Counted from the first letter of the stretch, positions 1-5,892 are shown. The stretch is 6,883 bases of DNA from JBBRUG01 sp038247995 (GCA_038247995.1 JBBRUG010000317.1:1-6883), one strand, 5' to 3'. Program-made: numbers and translations. The notes: a model not told the origin generated them from the sequence alone.

Positions 1-78
1 CCGCCGTGCGGCGCGGTAGGCGCCGTAGAGATTCGCGAAGTCGTAGACGTGCGGGTACAGGTTGCGATAGGTCTTCAT
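1..78 (-). CDS. DGR-type reverse transcriptase, N-terminal 26 codons only (runs off left edge)
   Basis: Reading leftward from an ATG at 78-76, the frame stays open to the window edge and encodes 26 residues, starting MKTYRNLYP and ending FANLYGAYRAARR. The pattern (N)LY..(I/V)xxFxNLxxAYxxARRxK is the usual opening of the RNA-directed DNA polymerases of diversity-generating retroelements and related group II-like enzymes. These enzymes copy a template repeat RNA with adenine-specific infidelity so that the cDNA replaces a variable region in a target gene. The catalytic palm with its YxDD motif lies outside the window, so the function is inferred from the N-terminus and from the variable region next door. 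The gene follows the NACHT-FGE target on the same strand after 157 bp, the standard DGR order of target then RT. No strong Shine-Dalgarno is seen before the ATG; the upstream bases are AT-rich. A second copy of the same 26 codons sits at 6743-6820 within the terminal repeat. Confidence 0.72.
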   Translation of the reverse strand, partial: MKTYRNLYPHVYDFANLYGAYRAARR

Positions 79-102
79 AAAAAATTTCGCGATTCGCGCC
101 TG

Positions 103-128
103 CCCTTCGACAAGCTCAGGACGAACGG
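103..128. repeat. Dispersed intergenic repeat motif (CCTTCGACAAGCTCAGGAC type)
   Basis: The segment contains CCTTCGACAAGCTCAGGAC followed by GAACGG. I recognise this from memory as a repeat scattered through intergenic DNA of many bacterial genomes, including GC-rich Chloroflexota and Proteobacteria; when wrongly translated it gives peptides such as PFDKLRTNG. Its presence argues that this stretch is non-coding. It also gives assemblers a place to misjoin, which matters because it lies inside the 141-bp terminal repeat. A second copy is at 6845-6870. Confidence 0.6.
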
Positions 129-133
129 CGTGG

Positions 134-156
134 GTGGGGGACGGTCAGTCCCCCAC
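134..156. other. 9-bp stem hairpin in the spacer before the reverse transcriptase
   Basis: GTGGGGGAC (134-142) and GTCCCCCAC (148-156) are perfect inverted repeats around a 5-nt loop, GGTCA. The stem is very GC-rich and would be stable in RNA from either strand. No run of U follows on either strand, so it does not look like an intrinsic terminator. It may be the palindromic core of the repeat unit at 90-179, or it may shape the leader of the reverse transcriptase mRNA. The right-hand terminal repeat stops at 141, inside the left arm. Confidence 0.55.
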
Positions 157-199
157 ACCCCCTGCTCCGATTCGCGCCTTGTAAGCAGTACCGAAACTC

Positions 200-228
200 T
201 TTACAATTTCAAAAAGACAAAAAGTCAA
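200..228 (-). promoter_or_regulatory. Candidate promoter for the reverse transcriptase (leftward)
   Basis: On the minus strand, TTGACT (228-223) matches the -35 consensus at 5 of 6 positions. After a 17-nt spacer, TGTAAA (205-200) matches the -10 consensus at 4 of 6. The site begins 8 bp past the stop codon of the target gene and would start transcripts near 193, giving a leader of about 115 nt before the reverse transcriptase ATG at 78. It sits in an island much richer in A and T than its surroundings. This would allow the reverse transcriptase to be expressed apart from the two large genes upstream. AT-rich DNA produces such matches by chance, so confidence is modest. Confidence 0.35.
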
Positions 229-233
229 AAATT
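210..233. repeat. Three imperfect tandem 8-mers, CAAAAANN
   Basis: CAAAAAGA (210-217), CAAAAAGT (218-225) and CAAAAATT (226-233) follow head to tail just after the stop codon of the NACHT-FGE gene. The run is striking in otherwise GC-rich DNA. It overlaps the spacer and -35 of the promoter candidate at 200-228. Whether it has a role in DGR retrohoming next to the variable region or only in transcription cannot be told from sequence. Confidence 0.6.
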
Positions 234-235
234 CA

Positions 236-3010
236 TTAAGACGAAGACAAGGAGAACAAACGGGCGAGACGAAAACAGTGGCTATCGAAGGCGAGGCCGG
301 GAAAGTAGTCGCCGCGGTAGGCGCAACGGGCGACGTGGCGAGGGCCGAGCCACGAGCCGCCGCGCAGCACGTATGTGCTACTAGCACTTTTGTTCTTAGT
401 GTAAAGACTTTCTGCGCTCGCCTCGCCCCTGAATGGATAGTCAAGTTTCGGCGTGCTGCACCACTCCCAGACATTGCCGGCCAACTCTTCGGCCCCGCAG
501 GCCGCCGCTCCGTGCGGGAAGATGCCGACGACCGATGTTCCGCCGATCTTGCTCGCGGACGTATTGGCCTGGATACCGGTGGTTATACTACTGCCGGCCG
601 TGGTTGTCAAATCGGTGCCCCAGGGGTACTTGCGCCGCCCGGCGCGGGTATTGCGGCCCGCCAGGGCCGGCGGGTAGGCGGCGGCACGCTCCCACTCGGC
701 CTCGGTGGGCAGGCGCAGCTCCTCGCCCTTCTCCAGCGCGCCCAGGGCGTGCAGCCAGGCATCCGCCCACCAGGCGAAGGCCGTGGCCGCGTACCAGGTC
801 ACACCGACTACGGGGTAGTTACCCTCGCCGGCTCGGTAGCGCACGCCCGGCCAGGTGCGCGGGCGGAACTGCTCCAGCGTCTGCTTATGCTGCGCCATCA
901 GCGGCAAGAGTTGCTGCGCTGCCGCGACGGCCTCGGGTGTGCCGCGCCCGGCCAGGGCTTCGACAAAGAGCAGGTACTGGCGGTTGGTTACCGGGAAGCG
1001 CGCCAGAGCGTAAGGGCGCTGGATGGTGTCGTCGAACTGCGGCTTTTCGTCGCCGTGCCCATTGCTGTCGCCCATACTGAATGTCCCCGGTGCGATGCGG
1101 CTCGCCCAGTAATCGTCCTGCGCCAGGTCAAGGCCGGGGCGGTCGCTATCGGCGTCGAGCCGGTCGAGCATAGTCGCGGCGCGGTTGCGCAGCACCGGGT
1201 CGGGGTGGGCGGCGCTGGCCCAATCGTCGCTGAGGGCGGCGAGGGCACCCAGGCGGGCGGTGGCGGCGCGGCGCACGGGCGCCAGTTCGGGCACGCGTCC
1301 GGCGTCAGCATCGTCGAGGGCGTCGCCGGCCAGGAGCAACGCCTCCGGCTCGTTTGCTTCGATGAGGCCGCGCAGCAGTGCGCGGGCCTTCTCCGTTACG
1401 CCGCTGGTGGCCCAGTGGCCCACGGCGAGCAGGATCGTCTCCTTCCAGCGCGCCTCGCCACGGAGCGCCAATAATTGAGCGACGCCGTCGGGGTGCTGAT
1501 CGTAGTCGCGTGCAGTCAGGTACTCCTGGAGCGTGTAGTGCGCAAAGCTGTAGCCGGCGTCGCGGCGCTGCAGGATGCCGCTATCGAGGGCCAGCGAATC
1601 GAGCAGCTTGAGTACATAGATAGCCGCCTCCTCGGCGCTCCACTCCATGTCCTCCGCGTACTGCGGCGCAAGCTGGGCCGTAATCTCCTCCAGCGACACC
1701 TCGCGGCGCTGGTTGCGCTGCATCCAGGCGGCCAGTTGTTGCAGGCGGCGTTGCACACTGCCCACGCTCTCGCCGAAGAGCACCGGGCGCGCCGCCTCGC
1801 GCTCAGGCAACTTCCCACCGGTCAGTTGTAACACGCGCCAGGTTTCGAGCAGCAAGTAGACCAGCCGGTTGTAGAGTTCGGCCCGCTCGCGCGGCAAGCC
1901 CACGCCGGTGTAGACGAGCAGGGCCACACTGGTGAGCAGCAGCGGGTTGCTGCACATGTCGAACAGGCGCGGGTTGCGCTCCAGGATCCCCCAGAGATAG
2001 CCGACCTCATCGCTCACGCTGCGCTGCTGCGGCCGGCCCGGGTCGTTGCGGTAGGCCGCGCCAAACCACTTGCCGAGCAGATCCTGCATCTCGTCACTGT
2101 TGAGCGGGCTGAGATGGCGCTCGACAAAGCCGGGGACGGCGCTGTCCTTAAACGGACGGCTGGCGACGAGATAGCGATTCTGCGGGCAAGCCTGGGCCAG
2201 GCCGGCGATCCAGCCTTGCATCTCGGCACGACGCGGCGTATCGCCGGTCTCGTCGAGGCCGTCGAGTAGCAGCAGGCAGCCGCCGGCCCGGATCAGCGCC
2301 GAGAGCGGCGTAGTGGTCACGGCTTGCTGCCAGGCGGCGGGCGACGGTAGTGCAGGTTCACCCTCCGGCGTCGCGGCGGGCTGGGCCGCGTGAACCGTCA
2401 GAAACTGCGTCACCAGCGGCGTTACCTGGCTATCGAGCCAGTCGAGCAGCGGGTCAGCCGCTGTAGCACACGGCATTCCCTCCGGCGTATCGCGCAGCCA
2501 TTTCATCGCCAGGGTCAGGCGCATATAGATCGGCAGCGGCAACGGGTCACCGCTGAACGCCAGCAGTTTGCGTGCGCCGGCCGGCTCATTGCGCAGCATG
2601 GCATCGGCCAGCGCGAGCGCCCCGAAATGCAGCGTCGTCGTCTTGCCGCTGCCGGCGTCACCGATCAGCAGCATGCGATCGAGGCGTTGCTGCCCGGTGC
2701 CACGGCCTTTCCCTTTCCCAGCACCAGGCTGCAGGTCGCTGAAGAGCGCAAAGACTCCTTCGCTCTGCTTCAGGTTCTCAAGCGCCGCGGCCCGCTGGCG
2801 ATACTCACGCTCGGGTTCAAATTCGCCCCTGGTGAGCCGCTGGAACGCCTCGATTTGGGCGCGCTCGATCACCCGCAACTGCACATAGACCTCGGCGAGC
2901 GGTAGGCGCGCCGCCCGGTCAGCCGACTTGATCGGAATCACCGGCAGCAGCCGCAGTTCACTGCGCAGCCAGGCCAGGTAGGCATTGCGAACAATCAGGG
3001 CAGCATCCAT
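236..3010 (-). CDS. NACHT NTPase with C-terminal FGE/C-type-lectin domain; DGR target protein
   Basis: This 924-aa protein appears to be a STAND-type signalling NTPase with a diversified ligand-binding end. No catalytic effector domain is visible in residues 1-110, which hold a linker (AYLAWLRSEL, VIPIKSA, VYVQLRV) shared with the neighbouring CHAT-NACHT protein. The NACHT core has Walker A GDAGSGKT (117-124), Walker B LLLLDGLDE (246-254) and the SRP motif LVASRP (281-286). NACHT-associated helices with FAHYTLQEYL (489-498) follow, then an alpha-helical, HEAT-like stretch to about 620. The FGE-sulfatase fold runs from about 635 to 917: IAPGTFSMG (639-647), FPVTNRQY (672-679), LRLPTEAEWE (765-774), ELAGNVWEW (842-850) and LRGGSW (882-887). 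Residues 888-913 are the presumed DGR variable part. The two active-site cysteines of true FGE enzymes are absent between RGGSW and RCAYR, so a binding role is favoured over catalysis. The ATG at 3010 has only a weak ribosome site (GGGTGA); it lies 43 nt after the CHAT-NACHT stop, suggesting one transcript. Cytoplasmic; no signal peptide. Confidence 0.9.
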   Translation of the reverse strand: MDAALIVRNAYLAWLRSELRLLPVIPIKSADRAARLPLAEVYVQLRVIERAQIEAFQRLTRGEFEPEREYRQRAAALENLKQSEGVFALFSDLQPGAGKGKGRGTGQQRLDRMLLIGDAGSGKTTTLHFGALALADAMLRNEPAGARKLLAFSGDPLPLPIYMRLTLAMKWLRDTPEGMPCATAADPLLDWLDSQVTPLVTQFLTVHAAQPAATPEGEPALPSPAAWQQAVTTTPLSALIRAGGCLLLLDGLDETGDTPRRAEMQGWIAGLAQACPQNRYLVASRPFKDSAVPGFVERHLSPLNSDEMQDLLGKWFGAAYRNDPGRPQQRSVSDEVGYLWGILERNPRLFDMCSNPLLLTSVALLVYTGVGLPRERAELYNRLVYLLLETWRVLQLTGGKLPEREAARPVLFGESVGSVQRRLQQLAAWMQRNQRREVSLEEITAQLAPQYAEDMEWSAEEAAIYVLKLLDSLALDSGILQRRDAGYSFAHYTLQEYLTARDYDQHPDGVAQLLALRGEARWKETILLAVGHWATSGVTEKARALLRGLIEANEPEALLLAGDALDDADAGRVPELAPVRRAATARLGALAALSDDWASAAHPDPVLRNRAATMLDRLDADSDRPGLDLAQDDYWASRIAPGTFSMGDSNGHGDEKPQFDDTIQRPYALARFPVTNRQYLLFVEALAGRGTPEAVAAAQQLLPLMAQHKQTLEQFRPRTWPGVRYRAGEGNYPVVGVTWYAATAFAWWADAWLHALGALEKGEELRLPTEAEWERAAAYPPALAGRNTRAGRRKYPWGTDLTTTAGSSITTGIQANTSASKIGGTSVVGIFPHGAAACGAEELAGNVWEWCSTPKLDYPFRGEASAESLYTKNKSASSTYVLRGGSWLGPRHVARCAYRGDYFPGLAFDSHCFRLARLFSLSSS
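260..364 (-). other. DGR variable region (VR) at the 3' end of the NACHT-FGE gene
   Basis: The segment encodes residues 883-917, from RGGSW to FRLAR. In FGE-type DGR targets this is the variable region, with a framework RGGSW...R(C/S)AYR....P.......FRLA and diversified positions encoded as AAC/AAT in the template. Here all 26 codons from 888 to 913 end in C or T, none in A or G, which is what randomising the first two bases of AAY codons leaves. The variable stretches read LGPRHV, GDYF and GLAFDSHC. Two positions normally fixed in the family differ: the residue after P904-G905-L906 is Ala rather than Arg, and Cys912 replaces the Gly before FR. The template repeat is not in this window, so adenine-specific change cannot be shown directly. 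Confidence 0.72.
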
Positions 3011-3036
3011 ACATCACCCGTATCAGCTAGTGCCTC

Positions 3037-3050
3037 ACAGCTTCGGCTGT
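3037..3050. other. Small hairpin in the intercistronic gap
   Basis: ACAGC (3037-3041) and GCTGT (3046-3050) pair around a 4-nt loop in the 43-bp gap between the CHAT-NACHT stop codon and the NACHT-FGE start. No T run follows it in the direction of transcription, so it is not an intrinsic terminator. It could tune the relative translation or stability of the two cistrons. A 5-bp stem is short enough to be chance. Confidence 0.35.
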
Positions 3051-3053
3051 CGG

Positions 3054-5774
3054 CTATCCAAGCGGCTCTAAGCGCTGAATCAATCCCGGATCGGCATGCA
3101 TAGCGTGCAGTTGGGCCACGATCTGGCGGCGCTCCGGTTCCAGATCCGGCTCCCTACCATCGAGCGCCGCAGCCAGGGCTTCCGCTGCAAGGATAACACT
3201 GTCCGACCCGCTGGTCAGCAACTGGCCAAAGAGCGGCTTGAGTGTGCGTGGATTGAGCTTGACGGTTATTTGATACCCAATGGCCAGCATAATCGTTGTG
3301 CGCCAGGCCGGATCGGCAGACTGGGCAAACAGCCGACCATTCATATCGGCGAAACCGACGATGGCGCAGGCCGCCAGGTAGTCGCGGAAGCCAAAGGTGA
3401 AACGGTAGAGACCGTGCTGTTCAGCCAGCAACCCGGTATGGCGCACCACCGAGCGCAAGAGGTGCTCCAGGGCATCGGCATCGAGTGCGTCTTCAGGATC
3501 ACGCGGTGGCAGCACAGCAACACAAACTCCTTGCACAAAGGCTTCGAGGGTCAACTCTGTGCGCCCTACAGCCAGCATACAGGCGGCGATCTCGGCCAGG
3601 TGGCCCAGGGCAGCGCGATGCGGCACGTCGGCGAACAGGCTCGCGCGATCCTTCAGGCGCAGACGGTTGCGCCGCCATTCGAGCAGCAGATCGACAAGCG
3701 CAGTATACTTCTTGACCGGTATGCGGGGCAAGCCAACATCGGACAGCGCCATACGGGCCATAGCGCTCAAAAAGAGCGGATTAGGCGCCATCGGCCCGAG
3801 ATCCGGGTCGGCCAGGATCGTCGCCAGGAGATCAGCGGCCTGGCGCTCAACCTGTTGATCCACCTCGGGCGCGAGCGGCGCAGCGCCGTACGCGGCGCGA
3901 TACAAGTGGTGCAGAATCCGGCGCATCTGATTCGAGTTCAGCGGTTCAATCTGGCGCGTAATAAAGCTGGGCGCGTTCAAGCGGAGATCGGGCAGCGGGC
4001 GACTGGTCACCACATAGATATGCTGTGGTTGCTCGTGTTGCAGGGCGAGCAGCGCCTGCTGAACCATCTGACGCTCGCGGCCTTCGTCGATCTCATCAAG
4101 TCCATCCAGCAAAAAGAGACACCGCTGGGTAGCATCGTTAGTCAGTTCGCGGATCAAGGTTGCAGGCAGTGGGGCATCGTCGCTCGCTATACAACCAATA
4201 TGATAATCTATCATGTGGAGCAAGGTAGGTTCTTGCATGTGGAGCAAGGTAGGTTCTTGGCCTTGCGCCTGCGGATGCAAAACATCGCGACAGCGTGGCA
4301 GATCTTGAAGTTGCACATAGATGGGCAGCAATGGTTCCTGCAGCGTCAGGCCGAAGTCGGCACTGATCTCGGGAGCGATCGCTGGCCAGTTCTGCGCTAG
4401 GGCCAGGGCAGCGTAGCGTAGCGTGTGCGACTTACCGCTACCGGCTGCGCCAAGCAGCACCAGGCCGGTTTGTTGCGCGTTCAGGGCGGCGAAGATCGGT
4501 TCAACAGCGCCACCTCCACCTACCTGGAGCGGCACATATGCACGGGTGTCGGCGGCGGCATACGCATTCTTAATCGGCACAACATCCGTCTGCGCCAGTT
4601 CCCGTTGTAATCGGGCCAGGTAGTTATGGATAGCCTGTTGGGGATCCAGCTCAGGCGGCACAGGTCGCACGCGCTCTTCAGGCGCAGCAGCCGGTTCTGC
4701 CGCCCAGATGCGCCCTTCACGCAGGCGCGTGAAGAGCACCGGCATCCACCAGTCGGGGCGCTCACATACTTCCAGGCGCGCGGCCGCCAGCGCCCGGTCG
4801 GCGCAGCCATGGTGGAGCAATTCGCGAAAGAAGACCGGCATGAACTGTGCGACCGTCGCCACGCTTACTTGGCCCTGCATCGCGAGCACGGCGGGAACGC
4901 CGGCCTGCGCGATGAGTGGGCCAAGCGTGGTCAGCGTAGCGGCAGTACCATCGCCGGCGCTGGCGCAGCTCGCCAGCACAACTAAGCGCGGGCGGCGCTT
5001 GGCGAGGTTGCGCAGCAGTGTGACGAGTTGGCGTGCATCTTTAACGGCTACGCGCCCGGCGGCATTGGCGAGGTAGAGGCGCGGCACGCCGTCAACAACT
5101 GCGCCGTGGGCAACCAGGTAGACAATATCGTAGCCGGCGTCGGCGCGCAGATGCCCGCTGAGCGCGCTGAGCGTGCAGGGTTGATCGGCGCCGCCGAGGG
5201 AGTCCACAGTGATGTTGTCGAGGGCAGCACGAATGCGGGCAATCTCGGCTGGAGCGTCGATTGGGGTGAGGTTGTATTCGCCCAGATTGCTCGGTGCAGC
5301 GACGGCGATGTGTGCGCGCAACTGGCTATCCGGCCGGAGCGTGACCCGCCCATGCCGAGTCGCGCTGACAAAGCGGGTCAGCAGGATCCGCTCGTCGAGC
5401 GCAAGCGGAGCTCCGGTTGCCGGGTCGTGCAACAATTCCCAGCGGATCGTATGCAGCGCCGGATCGTGCAGATGCAAGCGCAGGCGCAGCGTTTCCGCAG
5501 CTTCAATGGAGCCATCGCAGATGCTGATGAACTCGCTGCGTGCAACAGGGTGGTGCAAGAGTTGGTTCGTCAGCGCCGCGCCATAGGCGACAGCGTCGCC
5601 GCTCAACGCGGTCAGGCGTTCCCGATCGAGCGCAACAGGGAACGGGCCGCGCAGATCCTCGCCCGCATCGCCGGGGCGGCGATAGCGCAGCGTCAGGTCA
5701 AGCCCGGTTTCCAACGGGGCCAGGCTCAGTTCAAGGTCGGCGGGATCGCTGGTGTGATGGGGTGGGTTAGCCAC
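3054..5774 (-). CDS. CHAT protease domain fused to NACHT NTPase (STAND conflict protein)
   Basis: This 906-aa protein joins a caspase-like CHAT protease (about residues 13-355) to a NACHT signalling NTPase (about 375-830). The CHAT dyad is visible: His223 in YLVAHG and Cys270 in LVVLASCASAG, each after a hydrophobic strand as in clan CD peptidases. The linker YLARLQREL...VVPIKNAY (385-405) matches one in the downstream NACHT-FGE protein. The NACHT has Walker A GAAGSGKS (442-449), Walker B CLFLLDGLDE (552-561), VVTSRP (588-593), NPLFL (665-669) and FGFRDYLAA (794-802). No sensor repeat follows the NACHT; only a short helical tail reaches 906. In this family, NTP-driven oligomerisation is thought to bring CHAT domains together to cut a partner protein; that partner is not evident here. 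The GTG start at 5774-5772 is chosen because GAGGAG lies just upstream and an in-frame TGA immediately precedes it. A 24-bp tandem duplication inserts QEPTLLHM twice at 507-522. Probably the first gene of a three-gene transcript. Confidence 0.9.
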   Translation of the reverse strand: MANPPHHTSDPADLELSLAPLETGLDLTLRYRRPGDAGEDLRGPFPVALDRERLTALSGDAVAYGAALTNQLLHHPVARSEFISICDGSIEAAETLRLRLHLHDPALHTIRWELLHDPATGAPLALDERILLTRFVSATRHGRVTLRPDSQLRAHIAVAAPSNLGEYNLTPIDAPAEIARIRAALDNITVDSLGGADQPCTLSALSGHLRADAGYDIVYLVAHGAVVDGVPRLYLANAAGRVAVKDARQLVTLLRNLAKRRPRLVVLASCASAGDGTAATLTTLGPLIAQAGVPAVLAMQGQVSVATVAQFMPVFFRELLHHGCADRALAAARLEVCERPDWWMPVLFTRLREGRIWAAEPAAAPEERVRPVPPELDPQQAIHNYLARLQRELAQTDVVPIKNAYAAADTRAYVPLQVGGGGAVEPIFAALNAQQTGLVLLGAAGSGKSHTLRYAALALAQNWPAIAPEISADFGLTLQEPLLPIYVQLQDLPRCRDVLHPQAQGQEPTLLHMQEPTLLHMIDYHIGCIASDDAPLPATLIRELTNDATQRCLFLLDGLDEIDEGRERQMVQQALLALQHEQPQHIYVVTSRPLPDLRLNAPSFITRQIEPLNSNQMRRILHHLYRAAYGAAPLAPEVDQQVERQAADLLATILADPDLGPMAPNPLFLSAMARMALSDVGLPRIPVKKYTALVDLLLEWRRNRLRLKDRASLFADVPHRAALGHLAEIAACMLAVGRTELTLEAFVQGVCVAVLPPRDPEDALDADALEHLLRSVVRHTGLLAEQHGLYRFTFGFRDYLAACAIVGFADMNGRLFAQSADPAWRTTIMLAIGYQITVKLNPRTLKPLFGQLLTSGSDSVILAAEALAAALDGREPDLEPERRQIVAQLHAMHADPGLIQRLEPLG
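4212..4259 (-). repeat. Exact 24-bp tandem duplication inside the CHAT-NACHT gene
   Basis: Bases 4212-4235 and 4236-4259 are identical and adjacent. The 24-bp unit keeps the reading frame and encodes QEPTLLHM twice (residues 507-522), in the variable segment between Walker A and Walker B of the NACHT. Exact identity implies a recent event or active copy-number change by slippage. An assembly error is possible but would more often collapse such a repeat than create it. Confidence 0.9.
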
Positions 5775-5822
5775 TCACTCCTCGGTGGTCAGATTCAGAT
5801 GAGAGAGTGTTTCTTCAGGCAT
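5775..5822 (-). CDS. 15-codon upstream ORF abutting the CHAT-NACHT start
   Basis: On the minus strand, an ATG at 5822-5820 opens a 15-codon frame, peptide MPEETLSHLNLTTEE. Its TGA stop (5777-5775) is followed at once by the GTG start of the CHAT-NACHT gene in the same frame. The GAGGAG ribosome site of the large gene lies inside its last codons, so translation of the two could be coupled. The predicted transcription start falls at about the same base as this ATG, which would make it leaderless. Alternatively, the TGA may interrupt a longer N-terminus, or the frame may be chance. I recognise no relative of the peptide. Confidence 0.25.
   Translation of the reverse strand: MPEETLSHLNLTTEE
5778..5783 (-). 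promoter_or_regulatory. Ribosome binding site of the CHAT-NACHT gene
   Basis: GAGGAG on the minus strand ends 3 nt before the GTG start at 5774. It is the only strong Shine-Dalgarno-like sequence nearby and is the main reason to accept GTG at this position rather than a later start that would trim the CHAT domain's first strand. Confidence 0.65.
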
Positions 5823-5840
5823 GGCGTCAGTATGCGCCAT
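5821..5840. promoter_or_regulatory. Operator-like palindrome over the leftward promoter
   Basis: ATGGCG (5821-5826) and CGCCAT (5835-5840) form a perfect inverted repeat with an 8-bp centre. The centre contains the proposed -10 of the leftward promoter (5829-5834), and the left arm covers the predicted transcription start. A dimeric repressor bound there would block transcription of the CHAT-NACHT operon. No regulator gene is present in the window. Six-base arms can arise by chance, though the placement is suggestive. Confidence 0.35.
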
Positions 5841-5857
5841 CCTGCAACTAGCGTCAA
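5829..5857 (-). promoter_or_regulatory. Candidate leftward promoter for the CHAT-NACHT / NACHT-FGE operon
   Basis: On the minus strand, TTGACG (5857-5852) matches the -35 consensus at 5 of 6 positions; a 17-nt spacer separates it from CATACT (5834-5829), which matches the -10 at 4 of 6. Transcription would start near 5822, 48 nt before the GTG of the CHAT-NACHT gene. No other comparable match is seen in the divergent spacer on this strand. Confidence 0.5.
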
Positions 5858-5862
5858 TGAGT

Positions 5863-5892
5863 TTGAGCCGCCGCTGGGCACAATGGTACAAT
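5863..5892 (+). promoter_or_regulatory. Candidate rightward promoter for the peroxiredoxin gene
   Basis: TTGAGC (5863-5868), an 18-nt spacer and TACAAT (5887-5892; 5 of 6 to the -10 consensus) form a typical sigma-70-type promoter. Transcription would begin near 5899. The ATG at 5891 overlaps the -10 box, so it is unlikely to be a translation start; this supports the ATG at 5933 for the peroxiredoxin. Confidence 0.55.

Larger units (their letters stand above)
1..141. repeat. Left copy of a 141-bp exact terminal direct repeat
   Basis: Bases 1-141 are identical to 6743-6883, the last 141 bases of the window, by direct comparison. The copy covers the first 26 codons of the reverse transcriptase, its upstream AT-rich bases, a dispersed intergenic repeat and the first part of a hairpin. 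It does not end at any gene boundary. The length of 141 equals the largest k-mer size in common use with the MEGAHIT assembler, whose circular paths leave a k-length overlap, so an assembly loop is the simplest explanation. A real duplication or a real circle of 6742 bp is less likely, because no replication, partition or packaging gene is present. Confidence 0.95.
90..179. repeat. Short insertion-like unit flanked by 12-bp direct repeats
   Basis: The 12-mer CGATTCGCGCCT occurs at 90-101 and again at 168-179. Between the copies lie a dispersed repeat motif (103-128) and a hairpin (134-156). This layout, a small palindrome-bearing unit bracketed by identical short repeats, is what a MITE- or REP-like insertion with target duplication would leave. 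It occupies most of the spacer between the NACHT-FGE target gene and the reverse transcriptase gene, exactly where many DGRs carry their template repeat. It shows no resemblance to the variable region and so is not the template. The reading as an insertion is an inference from one copy. Confidence 0.45.

Noticed and set aside
134..156. Intrinsic terminator.
   Set aside because: The stem is strong but no T run follows it on either strand.
49..384. A plus-strand frame that could continue the PPOX protein if the contig were circular.
   Set aside because: It translates antisense reverse transcriptase, an intergenic repeat and antisense variable region, not PPOX sequence; it is a by-product of the junction.
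278..1474. A long open frame of 398 codons on the plus strand, antisense to the NACHT-FGE gene.
   Set aside because: The minus-strand frame here has clear FGE motifs, while the plus frame has low-complexity Gly/Ala/Arg-rich sequence with no recognisable motif. Such shadows are common in GC-rich DNA.
4212..4259. CRISPR-like repeat.
   Set aside because: Only two copies, directly adjacent with no spacer, within a coding frame.
3096..4400. A 434-codon plus-strand frame antisense to the CHAT-NACHT gene.
   Set aside because: It lies opposite an unambiguous NACHT domain and shows no motif or ribosome site of its own.
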